Positions 45,801-54,303 of a stretch of 64,000 nucleotides of DNA are shown one piece after another. This DNA is from Physcia stellaris (taxonomy: Eukaryota > Ascomycota > Lecanoromycetes > Caliciales > Physciaceae): NCBI GenBank assembly GCA_018902385.1, contig JABSSW010000016.1, positions 558,001 to 622,000 of the forward strand, read 5' to 3'. The position numbers and the translations under genes were made by a program. Under the pieces are notes generated by a model that worked only from the letters and a program-made list of their open reading frames with translations, had not been told where the DNA came from and ran no database searches. The first letter of the stretch is position 1. Each line of letters begins with the position of its first letter.

Positions 45801-48621
45801 ATAAACCGTTGACGGTAGGTGAATGCAAGCCTTTGACGATACCAAGACCTGCTGATAACGGCGGTGGATACAACCCTGCAGACATAGCTGTGCGGCGAAT
45901 GTAGAACTTCAAGCTGCCGGAAGGATCTGCCTTTGTGTTTTTGTACCGCATAAGTAATGAATCACTCAGGGGTTCGTCATGCTCAATTTGTCCCGCTTCA
46001 GTGAGGAAGACTTGCGCCAGGTCCGTTTCCAGAATCCCTAGAGACCTACATATGTTTTCCTTAATCGCATCAGCCGACTCTGCCTCTGTGATGTCAATCA
46101 GACGATAATTCCACTGGTCAGGGGTGACAAAGGCATATTTTCTTCCCAGACTTGCGCGCTGCAGAAACCTATCGCGGTTGAACTTATCCTGCTCCGATAC
46201 GCCAGTAGATGCAGATGATGGTCTTTCAAGCGATGTGCTACTATTGTTGAACCCGGGTTTGGCGAAAGGTAAAGGTAGAGGAACATGTCGGTAAGCCTGA
46301 GGGCTTGTTGGTGACTCAAGTGCATGGTCGTCTGGTGACGGATGAGCCGACTCGTCTTTATGGCGCTTTCGGTTACGAAGCCTCTCCAAGAAACCAGTTT
46401 TGTGCTCTTTGGCGCTTGTAGGGGTGTCATTGCTCGGCTGACGACCCGAAACCTCCAACGCCGGCGGCCTATGCCCTTCGTGACCGTTCCTCCTGTCCTG
46501 ACCTTTGCCGAAATTACTGCCTGGGTTCGCTGCGTGGACCGAGGTCATTGAATCAGTACTGTTAGTTTTGCGGTGGCCAAAGCGTCCTGTTGGTGGAGCC
46601 GATAAGGTCCCGCTGTTCGCAGACGAGGATAGGATAGCATGTTGAGTCGATGGACTACCGCTCTGGGGGCTTGCGTCATAATTTCCGCGAAAAGCATCTC
46701 CGAGAAAGGTGGTAGACCCATTCGCTGTACCTAAGTCGTTAGATGTATTTGGACTATGGCGCTTTGCAGCCGCATCATTGATTCCGTGCAATATGCTTCG
46801 AGTAATAGGAGTTCGTCCTTGGGCCGACTGCCCAAGCTCCGCAACATTGGGCTCGCTTGCAATGGCAGATGCATGTGCGTAAACCGAAGGGGCCGTACTA
46901 CTTCGGCTGTTCGACTTCATTGGACGACCCACGCCTGGAGCAGAAGGTCTAAAACCAGTTTGTCGAGCTGAACTTTCTTCCTCGTTCCCAGCAGGAGCAG
47001 TAGGTGCACTGGGAAATCCATCTTGACGCGTAGGGTTCGGGGAATTCTCCAAACCTCCATCGGTTGATGCACTTGGTAAAACTTGCGTACTTGTACGCCG
47101 AGCGTGATTGGACGTGGGAGTCTCATTGCCATCTATGATTTTTCGAATTAATCGCCGCATTCGCTTTCCTTCGTCACGTTCACGAGCTTGGTCCCAGCCA
47201 GTCCCACTTTTACTACATTCTCTGGCTAGTCTTGGGTAGACAAGCTGATGCATCATGCCAAAGTTGCCACGTCCACCAGTGCCTCGACCCAATTCTAAGA
47301 AATCATGGCCTTGAATATCCAGAGTCTTAAATGCCTCCTGCCAATCATTCGAAAATCCCTTGGCAGCGAGCCAAATCAAGACTCTCTCGATGGGCCACTG
47401 TAGAGACGGGTCAACGGGAGATGCATTGTTCGAAGAGGTGTTACTACTCGTATATCGATGTCCCCCAGCTGATCTTGCGTCTTGGTGAGTAGACGTAGAC
47501 GTGCGAGCCTGGAGGTTTGGCGGTGGAGCCGCTGGAGTTGCGGGCGTCGAATAGTCATTCATCTCCCGACTCGGTGGTGCGAATGGATGATGTCGGCTAA
47601 GGGGCGTCTGTGGCACTTGCTGGTCAAAATACCGATTGTTAGGCATTTCTTTATTTGGAGAGGCGGTGGAAAGTCCATTAAAATATCGGTTGTTGGTAGC
47701 CGCTCTGGCAGCTGGATCTGCAGTACTGTAAAATTCAGCGCTATCACTTCGATTGAAGCTTGGATGCTGATGAGAGTGAAGTGCAGGAATGCCGACTCCT
47801 GGGCCAAAAGAATCCCCTCCTGGTATGTATGTAGCCGAGGTTAACGCTCGCGCCTCGTCTTTGGACGATTGAGAGGGTATTGCAAGCGGAGCAGGAGGCG
47901 GGTGCTGATATCCGCCGTGTGGGTTGTATGTATTCTGCTGATTGCTGGCTTGAAGAGGGGCCATAGGAGGAGGTGGAGGAGGTACATAGCCTTGAGGTCT
48001 TCCCCATTGCTGCTGTCCGTAGCCGGTGGAATAATTCTGAGGTGCACCAGGCGGAGGACCGGGCGGCGGAGGCAAGACCATACCATGTGATGCGTTCATA
48101 GCCATCGGCCGAGGAGGTGGAGGTGGCAGTGGAATCATATGGTTTTGAGACTGCGATGAAGTGAAATTAAGAGGGGGAGGGCCAGGTATGTAGGGTGGCC
48201 TAGTGTCTGCCATTGGAGGACCGGCGGTTGCTTGTCTTTGTCCTTGCTGGTAAGCCGGATGGACCTGAGGCCCGCCACCCCCTCGGAATGGCGTTCGATA
48301 GGCCGCCTGCTGGGCACTGAGTGGGTCTGCAGCAGTGCTTGCTCTTGGTCTCTGTGCAGTCGCTGCGCTTGACTGTGCGTATGGAGATCCCCCAGCTGAG
48401 ATGGCAGGGTACGGGGAGCCAGTGCCTTGAGAGGGTACCAGTAGAGATGACTGAACGCTGCTCGACGCACCATATGTTGGCACGTCACTGAGGATCAAAT
48501 CCTCAGGGACTGGCCCAGATTGATGCTGCGCGTAGGCTGAGGGTGATGGTGTTGAAACCTGCCTCTGGTTGAACTCAGAGTTGTTCGATCTTGCCGAAGA
48601 CGAGCGCTGACGCGATATCAT
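42823..48621 (-). CDS. BCK1: MAP kinase kinase kinase of the cell-wall-integrity pathway (Bck1)
   Basis: A single exon codes 1932 residues. The start is the ATG of MISRQRSSS, since upstream in-frame codons are not ATG. The first 400 residues are Pro/Gln/Ser-rich with polyproline. A SAM-like region follows (about residues 405-480: WPIERVLIWLAAKGFSNDW), then a Ras-association-like region (about 825-915: YAFVTPDQWNYRLIDITEA). The kinase domain is at about 1630-1895 with GKGSYGRVYLG, AVKQVEV (ATP lysine), HRDLKADN, DFGISKK, GSVFWMAPE and DIWSLGCV, so it should be active. Yeast Bck1 relays Pkc1 signals to Mkk1/2 and the Slt2/Mpk1 MAPK. Absence of introns over 5.8 kb is notable beside multi-exon neighbours. 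Confidence 0.93.
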   Translation of the reverse strand: MISRQRSSSARSNNSEFNQRQVSTPSPSAYAQHQSGPVPEDLILSDVPTYGASSSVQSSLLVPSQGTGSPYPAISAGGSPYAQSSAATAQRPRASTAADPLSAQQAAYRTPFRGGGGPQVHPAYQQGQRQATAGPPMADTRPPYIPGPPPLNFTSSQSQNHMIPLPPPPPRPMAMNASHGMVLPPPPGPPPGAPQNYSTGYGQQQWGRPQGYVPPPPPPMAPLQASNQQNTYNPHGGYQHPPPAPLAIPSQSSKDEARALTSATYIPGGDSFGPGVGIPALHSHQHPSFNRSDSAEFYSTADPAARAATNNRYFNGLSTASPNKEMPNNRYFDQQVPQTPLSRHHPFAPPSREMNDYSTPATPAAPPPNLQARTSTSTHQDARSAGGHRYTSSNTSSNNASPVDPSLQWPIERVLIWLAAKGFSNDWQEAFKTLDIQGHDFLELGRGTGGRGNFGMMHQLVYPRLARECSKSGTGWDQARERDEGKRMRRLIRKIIDGNETPTSNHARRTSTQVLPSASTDGGLENSPNPTRQDGFPSAPTAPAGNEEESSARQTGFRPSAPGVGRPMKSNSRSSTAPSVYAHASAIASEPNVAELGQSAQGRTPITRSILHGINDAAAKRHSPNTSNDLGTANGSTTFLGDAFRGNYDASPQSGSPSTQHAILSSSANSGTLSAPPTGRFGHRKTNSTDSMTSVHAANPGSNFGKGQDRRNGHEGHRPPALEVSGRQPSNDTPTSAKEHKTGFLERLRNRKRHKDESAHPSPDDHALESPTSPQAYRHVPLPLPFAKPGFNNSSTSLERPSSASTGVSEQDKFNRDRFLQRASLGRKYAFVTPDQWNYRLIDITEAESADAIKENICRSLGILETDLAQVFLTEAGQIEHDEPLSDSLLMRYKNTKADPSGSLKFYIRRTAMSAGLYPPPLSAGLGIVKGLHSPTVNGLSPRKPVDDTRHRRSESNDQVRSKSPPMSSRQATLKANSATDRGGRSPSFLDLEGTTFAETPTTDGGSERYKVLKAAHENGTLSEAAWLEYLNERLQSDNNTKQRDLQQDRLVAVRRDLSPVDSGTGSIKRDGVIDFDAPRTSPYEDKKLEPLLVPMRKPPPVPLESNTLTKANSLTKKAGDRVRRSVVGQGTDKRMSLGESIAEETVDRGRRKAVAPTPSVSAGVGQALANAGALASAVSGVGAAKELAEEAESQSKPVRSMQTVDFGARRNSPGGSPRSPGFTYGKNNMLFKIPDYEEGLSEDTNLRKPDLSIKMPNNPSIEKLRRGPSPAISPGTEAPPTRKASVISRRSYGPAFTFKESEITFANKAQANQDSDDDSDDGLFAVPLAKGVSPKSSNGNLDVSDDAAVQRRPTLSVDTDASTRRKKGRSVQFITPETSTSNSTLQSLDTVELDEDGHPIYQGDRSMIDSSPQNGSAHSDDAAAKLMRRQSFARDDTWANRPPAEDLIKNLDTFFPNLDLDQPVLEDLVESPVSPAPDQQGGPITTAGPQTHAQRFIRSSLYDRPPRPASIAEEPIAEEGETLGSEESTFKGRATLQNSVAQRSMRKSGGLGRMKSIREVAREAHDGSKRRSAAPSASASRSGAVELGRRKSTKMFGANIVQIKPGRNHRVSLIEAVPPDMPMGQNSFQIARGQLIGKGSYGRVYLGMNLTTGDLLAVKQVEVNQKLAGSDKDKMKEMVAALDQEIDTMQHLEHPNIVQYLGCEKKEFSISIFLEYIPGGSIGSCLRKHGKFDEGLVSSMTRQTLDGLAYLHREGVLHRDLKADNILLDTDGTCKISDFGISKKTDNIYGNDVTNSMQGSVFWMAPEVIRSQGQGYSAKVDIWSLGCVVLEMLAGRRPWSKEEAIGAIYKLGSLNQAPPIPDDVSETVSPNAINFMLNCFTIDPSERPTAETLLRQDPFCRADPYYNFLDTELHARIKDMKESVQYSGQGS

Positions 48622-50183
48622 TGTCGAAGTTGAGGGGCACAAGAGGTATGGCGCCCTAGAAAAGGATCAACCTGTGAAAGATCCTGAATTTGCCGTGTCC
48701 ATTCCATCAATGACCGTTAGGTGAGAGTGGTGGAGTTTCACTCAAGAGGGCTCAAGCACGCCGCAGGGTAGATGTTGAGAAGTCCTATGGATGCGTGTTT
48801 GCAAGCTCTTTCTATTGCCAAAGTTACGTTCCGAGATAATAGATTCGAGACCCTAGAGTGGGTGAGACCCAGCTGACAGGAGAGGGATGGAAACGTTGAG
48901 ATAACATGAAGACGTCAGAGCAATTATCGTAAGGCTTTGACTCCTCCGCCGATTTCGCTTTACCGCGCGGGATACTCTGTGATCAAAGAGATGACCAGGC
49001 GCATGAGTGCTTAGGAGCAGGCTACTGTTAGGCCCAGATGCCTAATCACGGATTAGCTCGCGATACTCAAGAAGGCCAAAGAAGCACGCCTACATCTGGA
49101 CGAGACGACAGCACACAAGCTGAGTGCTAGGGCTGAGCAATGACTGTCACGAATAATAGGTACAAACGTCTGAGTTGGACATTTGGATTCAGGTCCCAAA
49201 AGTCTAGCCTTCACTAGCGTTGCTAGTCCTTTTCGCGTACCAATCTTCGGGGCCGGATCATTCCGGACCGTTACAACCCTAATCTTGCCCTAGCCGAATC
49301 ATCCGTTTTCACGAGTGGCGAGTGTGGCAATCAATGTGCTGTGCTCCTTTGCTCTGATGAGTCGATCGCGTTGAAAACTTAATAGAACGATAAATATTTC
49401 TAGATCATGTAATCTTGCTACAAAACCGGCAAGGTTGAATCATCATCCTCGAAATCTCCAGACCAAGAAACATCTCGATCTAGACTTAGCACAGAGATAA
49501 GTCATTCGATTCATCTACCCCTATTGAATATAGATATGAGAGTCTATAGCGCAGCAGGAGGCTATCTCAGGAATAGTCTCTTCATTTCCTCTCCAATCAA
49601 AGTAGGTTGTTAATGAATTGTCAAGAAGTAGAGTGAGCTATTTCGTCTGACAATATATACAGGAATATAACGTGGAATAGAACCTCCGCTTTGCTATGTC
49701 CGAAGTCGGGAAGCCTTTGGTAAGTGCGTCAAGGTGAACCGCGCCCTTCTTGCGATGCAGCAATGCCCTACAGTTTATGGTAAAGCGAGCCGCCAGCAAT
49801 GCTTTCCAGGACAGAAGAAGAAAGAATATGTGAACTATCCAGAGTAAGTGCAGCGAAACCAATATCATCCGGCGACGTAGCGAGCATCGGTACAGAGATC
49901 TGGGAGCCGTGAAGTATGGTCGTAATCTAAGGCGGCTGCGAAAGAAGTAAAGTAGATCTGGCGGCAGCCTTCAAGGCGCCACTTTCATGGCAAGAATAGC
50001 CTACTGACTTATGCTGCCATGCATGAAAGCTTAGTCAATGCGCTTGTCAAAGCCTTCCGAGCTTCCAGCTCTTGCGACTCGTCGGAAGGTCGATAATGGT
50101 TGGAGACGATTGTAACGATAGAATGATAGCATATATACCTACTTCAATCAGTTTTGCAACTTTATCAGTGTAAAGTAGACAAC
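48622..50183. other. intergenic, BCK1 promoter and unassigned sequence
   Basis: About 1.6 kb follows upstream of BCK1. The first few hundred bases are its likely promoter and leader. No frame with family features and no RNA gene signal was found in the remainder. Confidence 0.4.
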
Positions 50184-51035
50184 TCACAACAGCGACCTGG
50201 GCGAGGACCGTGCGCCACCATCCCCCATCTCAGGATCAGCCCACAGAGCTCGTCCAAAGTCCGTGAGCCCGGTAACTTCATTGGTTTTCCGATCGACGAG
50301 CACATTTTCAGGCTGGCCGAACCCTAAAACCACCAACCGGGCCTGCCGTATTTCATCCAGTACCTTACCGAATCGGATCACTTCATCTCGGATCTGTGAG
50401 TAGGGCAAGCTGACCAGCTTGTCCTCTCCATCCATTAGTATCGACTCGAGTACCGCCATGAAAGCCTCTCGCCAAGTAGAGTAGCCATGGTCTAGTCCGA
50501 CCGGCCCGAATCTTGGTGAGGTATGCTGATTAATAATGGAGGACAACGATTGCAGTTGGCGTTCGATGCCGGATCGCTCGGAACGGGTCAAGTACGGACG
50601 CACGCTCGCATACGTGACACCCGGTAGATGGGTGGTGAGCAGGAACTGCGAGCCTATGGGTACACCTTTGGGGTCGTATTTGAGTACCCGGGGGATGGGT
50701 AATTTGCTTTTGTCGAGTAGTGAGTAAGCGGAGGCCTCAGCAGCGAGTGCATGGCGTTCGAATCGGAGAAGTCCTGTGCCTGTGGAAAGACTGGTCTTGA
50801 GGACCACGCGTGTGCCGTTTGAAAGGTAGATATATCTGATACAGTGTATATGTCCCGAGATGGGTTCCATGCCTTTTACAGTGGAGCCTGTATTGCATGT
50901 GCTCTGTATGATCTTTTGCAGGGTGAAAAGAAGTCGAAAGTCAAGGGCAGCACCTGATACTGGAGGGTTTTGTTTGTTCGATGAAGGGGAAGAAAGGCTC
51001 ATGTTGGAGCGTGTGCAGGCAATGCGAGAAGACAT
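50184..51035 (-). CDS. APH-like phosphotransferase, predicted pseudokinase
   Basis: From the ATG at 51033-51035 (MSSRIACTRSNMSLSS) the minus strand codes 283 residues; the frame is open further upstream but without family sequence. The N-lobe shows IYLSNGTRVVLKTSL, with a candidate ATP lysine, and EASAYSLLDKSKLPIPRVL; FLLTTHLPGVTY follows, all like fungal APH proteins. Where the catalytic loop HGDxxxxN is expected, the sequence reads LGFGQPENVLVD, keeping the Asn but lacking the His and catalytic Asp. A DFG-like LTDFGRALWADPE follows. The protein is probably catalytically dead or uses another chemistry. It is short for the family and ends soon after the metal-binding motif, so C-terminal truncation is also possible. 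Confidence 0.7.
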   Translation of the reverse strand: MSSRIACTRSNMSLSSPSSNKQNPPVSGAALDFRLLFTLQKIIQSTCNTGSTVKGMEPISGHIHCIRYIYLSNGTRVVLKTSLSTGTGLLRFERHALAAEASAYSLLDKSKLPIPRVLKYDPKGVPIGSQFLLTTHLPGVTYASVRPYLTRSERSGIERQLQSLSSIINQHTSPRFGPVGLDHGYSTWREAFMAVLESILMDGEDKLVSLPYSQIRDEVIRFGKVLDEIRQARLVVLGFGQPENVLVDRKTNEVTGLTDFGRALWADPEMGDGGARSSPRSLL

Positions 51036-52047
51036 GTCGGTCAAGGGACTACAGTAAGACAAGGAACGAAGACGGGGATATGTGAAAGAAAAGGAAAAGA
51101 ATAACGAGATACTGCTCGGACTTAACGAGAACTCTACCTGATACAGTGGTATACAGCAGATGTTTGTGGATATAGCATCGTCAGCCAGGAGAGGAGGAGA
51201 GTCCGCAGCCAATGAAAGAGGGACGAGAGGCGAGGAAGAGGCTGAGTGGAAGAGCAAGCGATGGCGAGGAAATGAAGTACGCAAGCAGTGCCCGAAAGGC
51301 CATCCTCTAGACCTTTTGATGTTACTCCTGTAAGTGCAGCGACTGGAGGCAGAAGAAGATGAGAAGGGATCTTTAGCGAACGGGCAGGCCAAGCCCGTGG
51401 CCTGCGCTTAATCATGCTCCCTTGCTCGTCAAAGATCTCCAGCCAGGGTTTAGCGCGGCAGGATCGAGTCCGAAGACAGATTAGCGGCCGGATCGCAGCA
51501 GGACACCCCAGCAGTCCGGCAGACCCTGATCTGTGGGCCAACCCTAATCTGGCCGTGGGGTCCGATTTGTCGCTTGACAGGGCGAATCGCCGAGTTTTTC
51601 CAACGCCGCCTCCTGCTCGGCCACTCCTAGTAGTACTACGACACTTCAAACATGAACCATTGCACGAGAGAACGAACACTAATGGAGTATTTGTCAAAAG
51701 TCCCCTACCCGTGGGCCATGGCTGACCCGTCTGCTTGTCTCATCATCACAAACCACACCAGGCTTCGGCAAACCGGCACCTCACTGCTCTAGTCACTCGA
51801 CAGCCTGGGCATTTCGGCAAATCGCTTTGCCTTCCACCATCCGTCAGATCCTGCTGGCTTTGACTTCAAGCCACCTGTACGTCTAGAGGATTCCTTTCCA
51901 GCCATTGACGACTCCATTCTTGTCCTTCTCGCTTCGCCAAGCGCCAGTCTCTGCAGACCAAGCGATTGGCAACCGAGCACATCCAAGCGAGAAGCGATTG
52001 GCATGCCACTATGTGAGGAAGCCACATGGCTGATGAGCCGCAACGCC
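51036..52047. other. intergenic, no gene supported
   Basis: The left part is upstream sequence of the APH-like gene, purine-rich on the plus strand. Frames of 80-190 codons at 51130-52040 have no recognisable motif. The rightmost bases are the 3' flank of TAN1. Confidence 0.4.
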
Positions 52048-53454
52048 CTACGCCGACTTCTCGGGTTTGGGCGTTGGGCTATAGATCTCGGCTAGGTTGA
52101 AGCGTTTCAGCTTCTCGAAGTCGCTTGCGACCACACTCATCCCCAAAATGTTCTGCTGACGTGTTAGCGATGGCACTAATCAACTGGTAGAGGGGCCCTA
52201 TAGTGATTATTGCCAAGTACCCGGTAGATGTCTACGATGATAAGGAGATCGTAATTCGTCAAGTCGACCGAATGTCGCGTCCCAACAGCGTCGGCCACTT
52301 GTTTGATCACGTCATCTCTTTTCATTGTGCTGTTATTCCGTATGGTGGTCCGGATAGCGAACTATAGTAGATAGACATTATTAGCGAATGTTGGCTTGCA
52401 TTTTTTGGCGAGGATTGTCACTCCATAGCGTGCAGCTTCTGTGGGATCTGTGCAACCATCATCCAAACCCTATCCAAACCTTGGGTCTGAAATTCACCAA
52501 CGCCAAGTCTTCTCAGGCGAGTCGGTGCATTGAGATCTGGATCAAACACCTACCTTCTTGGCGGTGACATCTCCGGAGTGAAAGGAAGGCGCAAGCACTA
52601 TTTTCGAGACCTCCTCCAGACCTTTCTCATTTGCTTTCGCCATCCTAGTCATTGGGGTGAGGCGTTTGATCCATCGAGATCTCTTGCTGCTAGCTGATTC
52701 GAATGCGTCTAAACAAATCTTACGTACGAAAGAGACTGGCTCAACTGGGTGCCGAGTCTTGAAGAATAAGACTTTCCCACGTCAGCTGAGTGCTAGTTGG
52801 AAAAATTCACTAGTCTCACCGCACTGAATATCAATCTTGACCGGCTGGAACAGCGCCTCTTTGCTGGCCGTCTTCAGCTCTGTGATCTCTTCACTAATCT
52901 CTTTCTCGATATCCGTTTCATCCTCTGCTTCCCCCTTATTTAGACCTTGGCCTTCACCTTTCCACCCTGCATAGCATATATCGGCATACTGCTCGGAACG
53001 ATTAATAAGAGAAATACGATTGAAAATTTACCATACCTCATTGAACAGATCTTTACATTCGGCCGTACAGACGCCTTCCTTGTGCATATCGCAAGTGACC
53101 CAAATACCAGCATCACCCGCCTTGATGGTCATGAGGCTTCTGTCGACGTTGATCTGGCCCTTCTTTGGTGCTCTCCATTGCTGTGTGTCGAATTAGATGA
53201 GAAAGACGTGGTGATGTTATTCTTCGAGGTTTTCAACACGATGTAGAAAATGAAAGATAATCCAATCTTCAAGGCTATGTTGATTGCATCAATCACGCAT
53301 CCGTTGCATGTGCACAATGTTGAGCCCTCAAGTCATAAAACAAAACATTGGATTCTTCGAAAATTGAGAACCACACGGGATACCCTACCTTTTTCTTTTT
53401 CTTAGGACCACCGTCGTTATTATCATTCGCTTTGCGCTTCAGATCTTTCTCCAT
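52048..53454 (-). CDS. TAN1: TAN1/THUMPD1-like tRNA acetylation adaptor
   Basis: Six exons (53389-53454, 53037-53180, 52820-52988, 52554-52771, 52221-52361, 52048-52152) join in phase to 280 residues. The start MEKDLKRKAND is followed by a lysine run (nuclear signal). Conserved blocks are GDAGIWVTCDMHKEG, the FFKTRHPVEP region, RWIKRLTPMT with FAIRTTIRNNSTMKRDDVI, and the C-terminal NILGMSVVASDFEKLKRFNL. The middle and end form the THUMP domain (about residues 130-260). Yeast Tan1 binds tRNA Leu and Ser and enables N4-acetylcytidine at position 12 by Kre33. The third intron uses an AAG acceptor. An in-frame open extension to 53751 exists but is not conserved-looking and is taken as leader. 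Confidence 0.92.
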
Positions 53455-54303
53455 TGTATCCGGCTTCTCCTCGAAAGTGTTTTCTTGGACTGTGCTGCAT
53501 GCATGAAGAAGGATCAAGTCGGAATTTGCGGGCATTCGGTCGAGCAGTGATTTATTGATAGGCTTAGGGTTAGCCGGGGCAAGACGGCAAATGCCGAAGC
53601 GACATTTTGGAGAGGAACTGGAAGGCAGACAAAGACAACTCAGGCTACGCAAGAGGCTTGTAAGGGTAGATTTAAGATCTATCTCTAGATAGAAAAGCAG
53701 GCTCTCAGTGTGGTTTGTGAACGCTTCTTGTTTAAGTGCTTGGTCCATCACTTCATGTCGAGAAATCCCGTGGCCTGGTCCGGCGTGCAGATATCACAAT
53801 GTACCTATGCAAATGGCTGCTTGTTCGGATGAGTGTTACTAGATTTGAGCCTGGCAGATTCTGCGCGTCAGCGTTTATAGAGCATGCCGAGGCGTGGTGA
53901 TATCTGCTGTAAAGATATACTGAACAATCATTCAATATCAACTCGGATTTACTACGCAGGCTTGAAACATCAGAGCCCAGTGGGTCCTGAAGACCGTCAT
54001 TAAGAATGTCCTTGATCCGCTACAGCTGCTGCTCCACATATATCTATGACCCTGAAGTTGATCCTATATGACGTAGTTTGCTGTGCGTCTATATGCCGGA
54101 CTGGGAAATGCGTGGAAAGACTTCGAAGTGAGATATGGCTCTGGTCCAGGAAATTGCCGTAGCCGACGCGGCATTGGTGTCCAAAGCGAGCAGCGACAAG
54201 TTAATCCACGGCCAGCTAGTCGTACGACGTTTAACCTTGCATGCATGATCCTTTGCCCATATTCAACGCCCCGAAATGCTTCCCAATAAACGATAGGTAT
54301 CTT
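53455..54303. other. intergenic between TAN1 and SRO7
   Basis: The interval is upstream of TAN1 and at the 3' side of the SRO7-like gene. It holds TAN1's promoter. No other gene is supported. Confidence 0.4.

Noticed and set aside
53455-53751. in-frame 99-codon N-terminal extension of TAN1
   Set aside because: Family members start at the lysine-rich segment following MEKD; the extension lacks conserved sequence.
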